In this document: positions 45,900 to 55,915 of the stretch, in pieces
Layout: each line of letters opens with the position of its first letter
Position numbering within the stretch: the stretch's first letter is position 1
Assembly (NCBI RefSeq): GCF_036898095.1
Contig: NC_090746.1
Location: 107,513,752-107,577,751 of the forward strand
From: Palaemon carinicauda
Taxonomy: Eukaryota; Arthropoda; Malacostraca; Decapoda; Palaemonidae
Direction of reading: 5' to 3'
Length of the DNA stretch: 64,000 bases
The notes under the pieces: model-generated
The model's input: only the letters and a program-made list of their open reading frames with translations
Told to the model about the DNA's origin: nothing
The model's database searches: none
Position numbers and translations under genes: made by a program

Positions 45900-46921
45900 C
45901 GGTTAAGAAAAGATTAGGGATCTCAAAAGGCAGTATAGACTTCTTAGAAGAATACAAGTCTAAGTCAACTAGAAGACAATATGAATCGTCTTGGAAAAAG
46001 TGGGTTGCTTTTGTTAAAGAAAAAGGACCGAAAGAAATTCCAATAGACATCTGTCTGTCCTTCTTTATCCACCTCCATGAACAAGGTCTGGCCGCCAACA
46101 CGATAACTACGTGTAAGTCAGCCCTGACTAGACCTCTTCTATACGCCTTTCAAGTGGACTTGACAAACAAAATCTTAAAAAAGATCCCGAAGACATACGC
46201 TAGACTTAGGCCTGCAGCTCCTCCGAACCCCATTTCATGGTCCTTGGACAAGGTCCTACATTATGCTTCATCCATGAACAATGAAGATTGTTCTCTCAAG
46301 GATCTAACCCAAAAGGTTATTTTCCTGTTCGCTATTGCGTCAGGGGCTAGAGCTAGTGAAATAGTAGCCCAAAAGGTTATTTTCCTGTTCGCTATTACGT
46401 CAGGGGCTAGAGCTAGTGAAATAGTAGCCCTAACAAGAAATGAGGGCCACATTCAGTTCACAGAAGTGGGAGAACTGAATCTCTTTCCTGATCCAACCTT
46501 TCTCGCCAAGAACGAGCTACCCACTAAAAGATGGGGTCCCTGGAGAATCTGCCCTCTGAAGGAAGATGTCTCTCTGTGTCCAGTAGAGTGTCCAAAGGTC
46601 TATCTTCGAAGAACTTCAGACTTCAGGGGAGGACAGCTATTCAAAGGAGAAACTTCAGGATCAAACTTATCCCTAAAACAACTGAGGGCAAAGCTCACCT
46701 ACTTCATTCGCAGAGCGGATCCTGACAGTACACCCGCAGGTCATGATTCAAGAAAAATTGCTTCATCACTGAACTTTTTTCAGTATGTGGGCTTTGAGCA
46801 TCTTCGCTCTTATACTGGATGGAAGTCATTCAGAGTGTTCTACAAACACTCTGCAAAGCAAGTGCATGAACTGAAGCATTACGAGGTGGCGGCAGGTAGT
46901 GTATCAAAACCAGTCGTCTAG
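45809..46921 (+). CDS. DIRS-A tyrosine recombinase (open frame, with 20-residue duplication)
   Basis: The frame is open from just after a TAA at 45,806 to the stop at 46,919-46,921, about 370 codons, and it overlaps the end of the RNase H frame as in other DIRS elements. The N-terminal core-binding part includes KRLGISKGSIDFLEEYKSKS and SKSTRRQYESSWKKWVAFVK. The catalytic half has the first Arg box GARASEIVA, the HxxR box GHDSRKIASSLNF, the Trp GWKSFRVF and the nucleophilic Tyr in VFYKHS. A 60-bp in-frame tandem duplication repeats VIFLFAI.SGARASEIVAQK. No obvious ATG starts it, so translation would need frameshifting or reinitiation. It would integrate the circular cDNA. The duplication makes activity doubtful. 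Confidence 0.82.
   Translation, partial: PSTISTGSEVDCLRFITKTPKPSSHDFLFLAVKKRLGISKGSIDFLEEYKSKSTRRQYESSWKKWVAFVKEKGPKEIPIDICLSFFIHLHEQGLAANTITTCKSALTRPLLYAFQVDLTNKILKKIPKTYARLRPAAPPNPISWSLDKVLHYASSMNNEDCSLKDLTQKVIFLFAIASGARASEIVAQKVIFLFAITSGARASEIVALTRNEGHIQFTEVGELNLFPDPTFLAKNELPTKRWGPWRICPLKEDVSLCPVECPKVYLRRTSDFRGGQLFKGETSGSNLSLKQLRAKLTYFIRRADPDSTPAGHDSRKIASSLNFFQYVGFEHLRSYTGWKSFRVFYKHSAKQVHELKHYEVAAGSVSKPVV
46308..46430 (+). repeat. 60-bp in-frame tandem duplication in the recombinase gene
   Basis: Two copies (46,308-46,367 and 46,368-46,427) differ at one base (GCG in the first, ACG in the second, Ala to Thr). The unit encodes the catalytic Arg box GARASEIVA, so it appears twice. Confidence 0.97.
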
Positions 46922-47694
46922 TGCTGCGATTAACAGTGAATTGATTGGGACTATCAATTAGGGTGAAAAGGTGTTGACACTTCCAGTGTGATACCTTTTA
47001 AGTGGGTGTCACCATGGTGACACTAAGACTGTTCCAAATCTCAGGTGTGGAATTATACAGATAACACTTGTGCCGTGTGTACATAGTACACAGTGTTGAT
47101 AGTATACAACATTTACAGAAAATTATATTAGAAAATTTTATCAAAATTTTCAAATTTCAGAGTGGCACTAATCATTTCTTCCCTCTCAGGGATAAAAACG
47201 TTTTCTGTATACGTTGTACGTATAATTCCCGTAACATGTTAAACTTGTTATTCCATTTGGTCATTTATTCGAAATAAATGTCTATTAGAGTGTAATTGCG
47301 TTTTATTTTGCCCTGCAATTAGCACAATAAACATGGCCGGAGTTCTCTTACTTATTTAAATAAGTAAACCTCATATTATTGTATGCTTACAAACTATGGA
47401 TATAGTTGATACTTAGTTGTTCCGACAACATATACAAACCGTGAGACCTTTGTATATCTAGTTGATACTTATGTTTGTTCATACAATATATACAAACCTT
47501 GAGACCCCTTTTCTACTGTCTAGTATGACTCTTCCCTGCAGGGGGCCCTAACAATGTCCATGATTAGTGGTAATGACGTATAACGGCAACATCATATGTC
47601 TCAATGGTCCGGATGACCATAGAAAAATTTGTCCCAAGGTTAAGGCACCTATGAAAACCTACAGATACAGTACTTTCTAGTATTTCTCTGGTAA
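46922..47694 (+). other. DIRS-A 3' untranslated region
   Basis: Non-coding, AT-rich, located between the recombinase stop and the ICR. It includes near repeats of TATACAAACC.TGAGACC at ~47,430 and ~47,490. Confidence 0.6.
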
Positions 47695-47800
47695 ACTTCC
47701 ATCAGGATGACATGGCTTGAGCCCAAAAAACGGATTTTGAAGTAAAGGGAAAAATCTATTTTTGGGTGAGATAGCCATGTTGTCCTGATGGACCCGCCCT
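47695..47800. repeat. DIRS-A internal complementary region (ICR)
   Basis: Its reverse complement reads GACAACATGGCTATCTCACC, CAAAAATAGATTTTT, TCAAAATCCG (the right outer end) and continues directly into TTTTTTGGGCTCAAGCCATG (the left outer end). It thus equals the right-left junction of the circle. Confidence 0.93.
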
Positions 47801-47869
47801 CATTTTCCATAGAAAAGTCATAGGCAAGATCCCTCCCGAAAGCTACTATATCTGTAGCACCACGCTCAA

Positions 47870-48230
47870 TGCTTCAAGGAATGAGCGCCATCTTGGATAC
47901 TCGTAACAGTATGGGAGGAAGGGTAACCTTGATAACGGCTCCCCTTTTATTTTCGCCACTCTTCCCCCTCGAAACGAAAACGCTATTCGGGGTGAAGATT
48001 GCTATATGTTGTATCAAGATATACGTCCCGATATTACGCGATATCCTTAAATGAAATTTTAAGGATATTCGTGCCAGGGGTTAGAATTCTGGAGACCTAA
48101 AGGTCAATTCTCTGGGAATATCACTGTAGCCAAATATCCCTTAGAAAGCTACCAATAGGAACCTTCCATCAGGACGACATGGCTATCTCACCCAAAAATA
48201 GATTTTTCGCTTCGCTTCAAAATCCGTTTT
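47870..48230. repeat. DIRS-A right inverted terminal repeat
   Basis: Reverse complement of the left ITR, extended outward by GGCTATCTCACCCAAAAATA and TTCAAAATCCGTTTT to 48,230. That outer extension is absent from the left ITR but present in the ICR, the unequal-ITR pattern of DIRS elements. Confidence 0.92.
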
Positions 48231-49205
48231 ATAAATGTTTGATCATGTGATGTAAATAAATAATTCATATTTTATATAAACAAAACATATTTCACGCCTA
48301 ATTTTGCTAGAAATAGTGATCTTAGATGAAAACTAGCTTTAAATAATGAAAATTAGGGTATAAATTGGTATGCATAAATTGTCTGTAAGCTATATAGGGC
48401 TTTCAAGTAAATGATGGAGTTGCATTTAAAATATTAGAAAACTCAAAACTTCTAAATATGGAAATAATTGATTTATTGGTATCAATTAGTTAATTATTAT
48501 AGTTTCTATTACTATTTTGTTACAAATTGAATAACACGAATTAGTAAACTGTTCAATTTACAAAAGATCTAAGTTATACAAATATTAAATTTCAATATTA
48601 AACCGATTTGTTAATGTAACTTTTGTGTACTTAAAATCTTTCACTTCAAAATTCCTAATCAGTTGAAAGAGTTTCTTCAAGGTAGGTCTCATCTATGCCA
48701 GCTTCAAATTGTAAGAAAAGAGACCGTGAATAAATATGAGCCTTATCTAAAACGATTGTTCATTTCTACTATCATTTAAAAAAAAAAAAAAAAAAAAAAA
48801 ACTCGTCTATAACGTTGGAAGATAGTTTTCCAATCTTTACTCTATTATATAAAAACATCTGTGATTAAGTTATTAAACAGGGAGAGCCGAGTGAAATTTA
48901 ATTTACTGTACAATATAATGTTTACCTTACACAATTTCATGTACCATATATGAAAACTACCTACCCAAGCCAAATACTAACAAAGCACTAGTAATAAGAT
49001 TTAATCTAAACATCGTCCCCTTAATATAAGCTAAAGTGACCAGTCTTATGAAGTATTTTTAAGCACCTGCCATTAAGACTATTTTAGAAAAATGTATGTA
49101 TGTATGTATGCATTATGTATGTATACATATATATGTATATATACATATACATATATATTTATATATATATTATATATTTATATATATATTATATATATAT
49201 ATATG

Positions 49206-49241
<36 letters not shown>

Positions 49242-49267
49242 CAGTATATGTATATATGTATATATAT

Positions 49268-49335
<68 letters not shown>

Positions 49336-50632
49336 TTACCTATTCTATAACCTAACTGATGTGTAAACTTCTGAAAAAAATAAGAAAATTGTAACTTATC
49401 TTTAAACTGGTGTGAGTTGAATCTTACATCCTCCATCCCTGTGACCAGCTTTGATTTAGACATGAATAATTTAATCTTGTGCCATCAGTGACCCTTTAGC
49501 TTCCATATCTTTCCCATATTATTAGGGGAGTTGGGTTGCCCATTAGAAAGTTTTTTGTTTACAGGCTTTGGGTTTTGGGTTTCAAATGTGCAGGTAAATA
49601 CACGCATCTGGAAGAAAAATAAAATATCTTTACTCCAAATGTTTTCACCTTTAAGTAATAAAGCGACATGATAATATGCTGCAGAAGAGTCACATTTTAG
49701 GATTATCCATTAAAATAACTGGCATATTCAACTTCATGTCTAGAGATCAAAACTTTACACCTTAAATTTGACTATGATGTTATGTTCTTAACAAAAATAT
49801 CTGAAGGAAACAGTTTTCAAAAAAAAAAAAAATAAAAAATAAAAGAAAAAAAAGTAAGACAAAGTTCAGTATGGATAATCATTCGAAACTATAGTAGCAA
49901 CTATGTATAATATGTGATTGCTACTTTCATGAATCCTATTCTTTAAAAATTATTCTATGAATATTATTTTTAAGAATTCCAGCACCATCATTGCATTGAT
50001 AATATTGCATTTGAAGTATTAAGAAGTTAATGAAATTAAAATCTAGCAGTTATATACTGGAATAGATAATAAGATATAATGAAATTTTTTGGAATTATAG
50101 ATGTAGGGCATTAAAATATTTTCATATACTTTAGCTATCTGAAAAGGTTTCAATGAAGTCACTATTTTAGTACTTGGATTCAAAGCCAGAGTTTTAATTT
50201 TCTGAAGAATAGTAGCAAACTAATAATATATAAATTGGTCCTCTCGGCTACTTTCAGACCTTGCTTATTGCTGTCATGTGTTGTTAACTAATCTTTTCAT
50301 GGTACAGCCCAAAATCTGAGCTGGTAGAGAAGAGGCATAATCTTTTAATGTCTACCTGGACAGCTATCTCCATTGAGTACTGTACAGTGAGTACTGCATC
50401 GGTATGAATTATTGATAGTGGTTATATGGCACGTTTCTAGAGTCAGGGAGGTGATTCATAACCAAAAATTGAATTAGGAGAAATCCTATCAGATATTGGT
50501 AAAATTTGTCTTCGCCTTTTTACTTCTTTATATTTTGTTCTCCACTTAGGCACAATGTAGTATAGTTAACCCTAGGATTTCCGTATTTTCGTTTTCCTAT
50601 TTCAAATACCCTTTTGATAAGATATGGGTATA
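48231..50632. other. AT-rich DNA, no gene
   Basis: No coding domain. It contains an A-run of 24 (48,778-48,801), the (AT)n region listed separately, and A-rich stretches at ~49,820-49,850. Confidence 0.6.
49106..49335. repeat. Interrupted (AT)n/(TATG)n microsatellite
   Basis: TATG repeats at ~49,093-49,125 pass into interrupted (AT)n to ~49,333. The Tyr/Ile ORFs on both strands are artefacts. Confidence 0.95.
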
Positions 50633-50875
50633 CTACTGTAGATTTGGTTTATTAGTGAAGCTTTTCCCGTGTTGTTCTATAATAATACCAGGGCGTAACT
50701 CACGGGGGAGTTCGTCTAAGAGTGCATGTAGAAAGTGCCTCTTGAGGTAGAGCGTCTCGAGTAGCTCATTTATAAAACTATGCATCGTGCTTGACGCCAC
50801 TTCTCTGGCGCTTCGCACGTCTATGAGACTCAAGGCTGCTAATGAGGCTCGTCTAGTCAGCTTCAATAGCGATCT
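50633..50875 (+). other. Unassigned, possibly gag-derived
   Basis: The frame ahead of the minisatellite reads DATSLALRTSMRLKAANEAR, which is protein-like and reminiscent of DIRS gag helical segments, but I cannot place it. The region could be a relic of another mobile element. Confidence 0.25.
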
Positions 50876-51625
50876 GGGAGGAGCCAGCCCAGGAAAAGTG
50901 CGACCAGGAGGAACTCGACCAGGAGGAGAGCGCAGCCAGGAGAAGTGTGATCATGAGAAGAGTGACCAGGAGAAGCGCGATCATGAGAAGAGTGACCAGG
51001 AGAAGCGCAACCGGAGAAGCGTGACCAGGAGAAGCGTGACCAGGAGAAGAGCAACCAAGAGAAGCGCGGCAAGGAGAAGCGCGACCAGGAGAAGCGCAAC
51101 CAGGAGAAGCGCGACCAGGAGAAGCGCAACCAGGAGAAGCACAACCAGAATTAGCATGACTAGGTGGAGCACAGTCAGGAAGAACACAACCAGGAAGAGC
51201 ACAACCAGGAGGAGTCCAACAGGAAGAGCGCGACCAAGAGCAGCACAACCAGGAGCAGCACAACCAGGAGAAGAGCAACCAAGAGAAGTGTGGCAAGGAG
51301 AAGCACGACCAGGAGAAGCGCGACCAGGAGAAGTGCAACCAGGAGAAGCACAACCAGAATTAGTATGACTAGGTGGAGCACAGTCAGGAAGAGCACAACC
51401 AGGAAGAGCACAACCAGGAGGAGTCCAACAGGAAGAGCGCAACCAAGAGCAGCACAACCAGGAGCAGCACAACCAGGAGCAGCACAACCAGGAGAAGCAC
51501 GACCAGGAGTAGCGCGACCAGTAGGAGTGTGACCAGTAGGAGCGCGACTTATAAAGAATGCGACCTGTAGGAACCCAACCTGTTGGAGCACAACCAGTAG
51601 GAGCCCGACCAGGAAAATCGCAATC
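50876..51625 (+). repeat. 15-bp coding-like minisatellite with higher-order duplication
   Basis: About 50 units of the form AACCAGGAGAAGCGC with variants GACCAGGAG, CACAACCAG and AGGAGTCC. A ~209-bp higher-order unit is repeated (from ~51,143 and ~51,352, both containing ACCAGAATTAG.ATGACTAGG). All six frames are largely open because 15 is divisible by three. Overlapping ORFs on both strands (Arg/Ser/Thr-rich; Ser/Trp/Leu-rich) are therefore not evidence of genes. Confidence 0.93.
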
Positions 51626-52199
51626 ACAACTGGGTGAAAGACTCTCTTTCTTTGAAGCCTCTAAATGTCGATGGAGACTACTCAGGCTACTTCAAAGCCC
51701 CCTGGGACGACAAAGGTCTAAATTGCTAAAGTGCTGTGGAGGAGGACCTCCTGAAAGATGACAATTGGAACTGCAGCTGAGAACATGCTCAAAGTCACTT
51801 CCCGTATCTAGAAGCTCCATAATGAACAGGAAGGATGTCAGAGGCATCAGAGATATTCGTCTGAAGAGGAAAGACCAGGAAAAGGTTGACAAGCAACCTT
51901 GTGAGCACACTTCGAGGAGCAGGAAAGCTCTGGAGAAGGATCTCCTAAAGGGCAAAGCTTGGAGCTGCAGCATAGAAGTTGCTTGAAGTTACTTGCAGGG
52001 CCCAGCTGTTCCAAGAAGATCAGGATGAAGGATGTTGGCCTTGTCCTCCTAGAAGGGCAATGTCGAGGTGATCCCAAAGTGTCTGAGGAATGTCCTTGGG
52101 CAGGAGTGACTGCTAGCGCCTGTAAATGCTACATCTTCCACAACATACTGTAGCAGAGCCTAGGGAGTTCATAAGGAACTTTTGATTCAGTCGGCCTGT
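51626..52199. other. Unassigned sequence after the minisatellite
   Basis: Several overlapping short ORFs on both strands, including direct repeats such as GAACTGCAGCTGAGAACATG and GGAGCTGCAGCATAGAAGTT. GC content is higher than in the flanks, and repeat-derived structure is possible. No domain is recognised. Confidence 0.35.
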
Positions 52200-52588
52200 G
52201 CTTAAGAATCTTCCTATCTGCCACAAGTAGCAACAAACTGAAAAGAAAAAACTCCCCTCGTGGGGAAGACTCTGATATCCCAAGGAAAAATGAGAAAACT
52301 GTGATGGGCCGAGAGAAGGTTGTGACTCAAAGGCAGTATGAAAACTTTATTACAGAACATTCGTTTATATATACATAAACTCCAGGCAAAAAGGGCATAC
52401 AAAACATAGCAGGCAATTTCATGTTCAACCGACAAGCTCACCGGTAAACAGTTAACTGTGAGAAAAACAGACATGTTATTTCAGGTTCCTATCAGTGCGA
52501 GGGGAGAGCGAAGATACAAGCATAATATATACAAAAATTGAAATGTCGTTACTGTGTATGATCGTGTGACACACAGTTGGTATATGGC
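52200..52588 (-). repeat. Gypsy 3' LTR (approximate limits)
   Basis: It lies directly after the polypurine tract on the minus strand. It contains an AATAAA polyadenylation signal (minus strand, ~52,348-52,353), in TGTAATAAAGTTTTC, and could begin TGTGTGTCACACG at ~52,577. The outer end near 52,200 is uncertain because the 5' LTR is not available for comparison. Confidence 0.6.
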
Positions 52589-52598
52589 TCCCCCCCCC
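52589..52598 (-). other. Gypsy polypurine tract
   Basis: On the minus strand TAGGGGGGGGGAG precedes the LTR, about 20 bp after the integrase stop, where plus-strand DNA synthesis is primed in LTR elements. Confidence 0.7.
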
Positions 52599-52620
52599 TA
52601 AAAATGACATACTGTACAGG

Positions 52621-53881
52621 TTAAATAGGGCGCCCTGATCTAGAGAGGCAAACTGTAAGCGGGTCATCTGGCAGGAGATAAGCAGGTTTTAGACGATCAA
52701 TGGAGACCCAGTCTTCTTTGCCACGAATGTTTAGTAGGAATGCTTTCGGACTGCGTCGGATCACAAGGAAAGGGCCCGTGTAAGGGGGTGTTAGCGGTGG
52801 CTTGCTAGTGTCGTTGCGTAGGAAGACGTGCGTTGCAGAGTGCAAGTCTGTCGGTATGTGATGCTTCACTGGGGGCTTGTAAGTCTGGCGGCATGGAGTA
52901 AATTTTCCCAAGACGTGACGTATGCGCTGGAGATCGTCGGAGGAGGTTGCAGAAGGAAAAAATTTGGCAGGGACAACCAGCGGGACGCCATACACCTTTT
53001 CAGCTGCCGAGACGTCGAGGGTGTCTTTAGGAGTGGTCCTTAGTTCCAGGAGGATCCAGGGAAGCTGAGTAAACCAGTTGGAATCCTTGCAGCGGGACAC
53101 CAAAGCTGCTTTGAGGGTGCGATGAAAACATTCAACCCTTCCAATGGCAGCGGTGTTGTAGGCAGTTGTCTGATGTAGGGTGATGCCCAGGAGATTCGCT
53201 AATGATGTCCACAATTGGGAGGTGAAAGTGGTTCCCCTGTCAGAAGTAATATGCTCAGGGATACCAAATCTTGAAATCCATCCTGAGAGTAAGGCAGATT
53301 TACATGAGGCAGATGTTGCAGTTTCCATGGGAATGACTTCAGACCAACGAGTGGAGCGGTCGATGACGGTAAACAGGTAACGATGTCCTTGTGATGTGGG
53401 TAGGGGGCCTACAACGTCGACGTGAATGTGGGCGAAACGATGCTGAGGTTGAGGAAAGGTGCCCACTCCTGAATCCGTGTGTCGATGTACTTTGAAAGTT
53501 TGGCAAGAAGTACAGGTGCGAACCCAATCCTTAGCATCCTTAGAAATGCCATGCCAAATGAACTAGCTGTGCAGTAGAACGGCATGAGGGATGTGAAAGG
53601 CCGTGAATGAAATCAAACACCTGTCTGCGCATGGGAGCAGGAATCTTAGGTCGCGGTCTACCAGTACTGACGTCACAGAGGGTGGTGGTGTTGGAGTCAT
53701 CGAGGGGGATGTCTTCCCAACGGAGGGATGTGCAGGATGTCCTAAATGCTTGATACTCTGGATCCTGACGTTGGGCTTCAGCCAAGGCGTTGTAATCCAA
53801 TCCCAGTTGAACGGCAACGTGTTTCTTGACAGGGCATCGGTAACGAGATTCATTTTCCCAGGGACGTGTTGAAGGGTGCAA
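52621..53881 (-). pseudogene. Gypsy integrase, two frameshifts
   Basis: The zinc-binding part reads FIHGLSHPSCRSTAQLVHLA, then CTSCQTF, giving the HHCC pattern. The catalytic core (53,466-52,621) has Asp in HVDVVGPLPTSQGHRY, Asp in ITSDRGTTFTS and Glu in GRVECFHRTLK, the DD35E triad. After it is a basic region leading to the stop at 52,621. The preceding linker (53,881-53,560) reads ENESRYRCPVKKHVAVQL. Frame changes occur near 53,550, inside the zinc module, and near 53,880, at the junction with RNase H. In an active element this enzyme would insert the cDNA into the host genome. Confidence 0.88.
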
Positions 53882-55083
53882 TTGTATTCAGCCACGGGGG
53901 AGAGATTTTGGCATTGACAGGGGGACCAGGCGCCAGACTGTCGAGTGAAGGCGTGCGCCAGAGGCATGTGGTCTGTGCGAATGACGAAGGGCGTACCCTC
54001 TAAGAAATGGCGAAAGTGACGTACAGCCAAGTACACCGCCAGCAATTCGCGATCGAAGGTAGAATAACCCGATTCTTCCTTGGACAGTTTTCTGCTGAAG
54101 AAGGCCAATGGGAGGGGCGAGCCGTTGACCACCTGTTCAAGTACTCCACCAATAGCGATGTCGCTGGCATCGGTGGAGAGAAGGAGAGGGGCATGTGGGA
54201 TAGGAAAAGTGAGAGCTGCAGCGGTTGATAGGGCCTTCTTTGCATTGCAGAAGGCCGCTTCTTGAAGGGGACCCCACTTCAAGTCCTTTGGCTTGCACTT
54301 GAGGGAGGCGTCGAGGGGAGCAAGAGTGGCGGCAATGGCTGCCAGAAAACGGTGATAATAGTTAGTCATGCCCAAGAATTCCTGCAGACCTTTGACGGTC
54401 GAGGTTGTTGGGAAGTTCTGAATGGCAGCTACCTTCTCAGGGAGGGGATGGACTCCTTCAGGAGTGATGCAGTGCCCTAAGAACGACACTTCGTTGGCGC
54501 AAAAGGTACACTTGTCGTACCGGACTACAAGACCGATCTGTTGCAGGCGGTCGAGTACGATGCGCAGGTGACGGAGGCGTTCCTCTTTTGAGGAAGAGAA
54601 CACAAGTATGTCGTTCACATAACATACACAGAAAGGGAGGTCCCCTAAGATGCCAACCATGAGACGTTGAAAAGTTGCCCTAGCATTACGAAGGCCAAAA
54701 CAGGAGTAATTGAAGGTGTATGTACCAAACGGAGTGGTGATGGTGGTCTCGGGGATGTCTTCTGGGTTCATAGGCACCTGATAATACCCCTTCAGGAGGT
54801 CAAGCGCGGAGAAAACTTTCGCTTTGTGCAGATAGGAGGTCACGTCGGCGATGTTTGGGAGGGGTTAGTGATCCGGTTCTGTTTGCATGTTCAGGCACCT
54901 GTAATCCCCGCACGGACGGAGGGAGCCGTCATTCTTCAGAACGATGTGTAAGGGTGATGACCATGGGCTGGAGGCCTTTTGGCAAAGGCCCATTTCCTCC
55001 ATTTTGGCGAACATCTGTTTAGCGGCTGCCAATCGCTCCGGTGCCAGACGTCTGAATTTTGCGAAGACTGGGGGTCCTGTCAT
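53850..55083 (-). pseudogene. Gypsy reverse transcriptase/RNase H, active-site change and one stop
   Basis: From 55,083: FAKFRRLAPERLAAAKQMFA, SPWSSPLHIVLKNDGSLRPC and GDYRCLNMQTEPDH, then TAA at 54,865-54,867 where a Tyr/Cys codon is expected, then the same frame continues PLPNIADVTSYLHKAKVFSA, YFNYSCFGLRNARATFQRL-like sequence and CYVNDILVFSSSKEE. The active site is YVND where the family has YVDD. RNase H has STDASDIAIGGVLEQ, FDRELLAVYLAVRHF, TDHMPLAHAF and LVTDALSR. The Asn substitution and the stop should abolish cDNA synthesis. Confidence 0.88.
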
Positions 55084-55560
55084 CTTGATATGGTGATAAA
55101 TATGGTGATAAATGCAGTGGGTGTTTGGCGAAGTTCTGGACGGAAAACTTCTGGGTATGACGTGAGGAGGTGGGCGTAGGCATCCGTGGGTGCGCTGATG
55201 TGGAGAGCGAGGCTGGAGGAGACAGGTTGAAGAGGTGTCGACAAGTACGAATCTGCATTGACCAATCGTCGGTGGGCGACATCGACCAGAAAGTGGAAAT
55301 GAGAGAGGAAATCTGCACCGAGGATTGGCAATGTGACGTCAGCAACGAGAAACTTCCAATTAAATTTACCGTTCCAAACGATAATTTGAGGTTCTCGTAA
55401 CCGTAGGTGGGTATCGCAGATCCGTTGGCAGCTACCAGGCGGACGTCGGCAGACGTAGACAGACTACGTCGTGTCCTGAAAAGTTCCTTTGGCAAAAGTG
55501 AACGACAAGCACCCGTGTGTTCCAAAAATCGCTCGCCCGTTCCTGCATCATGTAAAAATG
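55019..55560 (-). pseudogene. Gypsy protease, degenerate
   Basis: DAGTGERFLEHTGACRSLLP corresponds to the aspartic protease active-site block, where FLVDTGA is expected. The catalytic Asp position is replaced by His. After a frameshift near 55,355 the frame reads PILGADFLSHFHFLVDVAHR, the C-terminal flap/ILG region. A 12-bp tandem duplication (ATGGTGATAAAT, twice, ~55,090-55,113) lies at the junction with RT and disrupts the frame there. The protease would have processed the polyprotein. Confidence 0.78.
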
Positions 55561-55802
55561 ACAAATTCGGAGATAATTTGTATTTTTCCTAACCATACAA
55601 ACCTTAGCTATTTACATAGGGGGTATTGCTTTCGGCGTAGCTGAAATGGTGAGCCATTAGATTTTAAACGAGGGTTAACTACCCCTGCTCTAGTTAGCAG
55701 GGGTAGGGGAGGGGTAGCTAGCTACCCCTCCCCCCTCACACACTGGTGAACTGATTCACTTCGCTTAGAGGTAGGACTTGACTTGGAGGACAGGGCTGAC
55801 GG
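55560..55802. repeat. DIRS-D right inverted terminal repeat
   Basis: It begins ACAAATTCGGAGATAATTTG and TATTTTTCCTAACCATACAA, matching the ICR arm in complement. It includes a local inverted repeat of CTACCCCTGCTCTAGTTAGC and GGGGTAG near 55,680-55,710. The left ITR is outside the window. Confidence 0.7.
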
Positions 55803-55915
55803 GCAAATATGTGTAAATAGCTAAGGTTTGTATGATTAGGAAAAATACAAATTATCTCTGAATTTGTCATTTGTTCCGTAACCGGAATACAAACCACGCT
55901 ATTTACATAGGGTGA
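55803..55915. repeat. DIRS-D internal complementary region (ICR)
   Basis: GTGTAAATAGCTAAGGTTTG and TATGATTAGGAAAAATACAA mirror 55,562-55,620. The continuation ATTTGTTCCGTAACCGGAAT, then ACAAACCACGCTATTTACAT, predicts the sequence of the unseen left end. Confidence 0.75.

Larger units (their letters stand above)
37713..48230 (+). mobile_element. DIRS-A: structurally complete DIRS-type retrotransposon, inactivated
   Basis: Both ITRs are visible (37,713-38,036 and 47,870-48,230), with an ICR at 47,695-47,800. Between them are a 5' region with tandem repeats, gag, RT/RNase H and a tyrosine recombinase, in the standard DIRS order. A hAT element of 1,725 bp sits inside gag. Lesions include gag frameshifts and a stop, an RT active-site change plus a stop, a pol frameshift and an RNase H stop; only the recombinase frame is open. 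Flanks show no target duplication, as expected. Its gag differs from that of DIRS-B and DIRS-C, so it is a separate lineage. Confidence 0.9.
52200..55560 (-). mobile_element. Ty3/gypsy LTR retrotransposon (CsRn1-like), 5' part missing
   Basis: Read on the minus strand it has protease, RT, RNase H, integrase, a polypurine tract and a 3' LTR, the Ty3/gypsy order. RT and RNase H wording is closest to what I know of the CsRn1 clade. The 5' side ends at ~55,560, exactly where DIRS-D begins, so gag and the 5' LTR are not in view. Frameshifts, a stop and changed active-site residues show that it is inactive. Confidence 0.88.

Noticed and set aside
47870..48230. GCCATCTTGG (YY1-like) word in the DIRS-A ITR as a promoter element
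   Set aside because: A single short motif match is weak evidence, and invertebrate relevance is unknown. Left as a note only.
49092..49463. Overlapping Tyr/Ile-rich ORFs on both strands
   Set aside because: Product of an (AT)n microsatellite.
50787..51627. Overlapping ORFs of 120-190 codons on both strands
   Set aside because: The 15-bp repeat keeps nearly every frame open. There is no sign of a conserved protein, so I list the repeat only.
53339..55400. Plus-strand ORFs over the gypsy element
   Set aside because: They are antisense shadows. All protein motifs lie on the minus strand.
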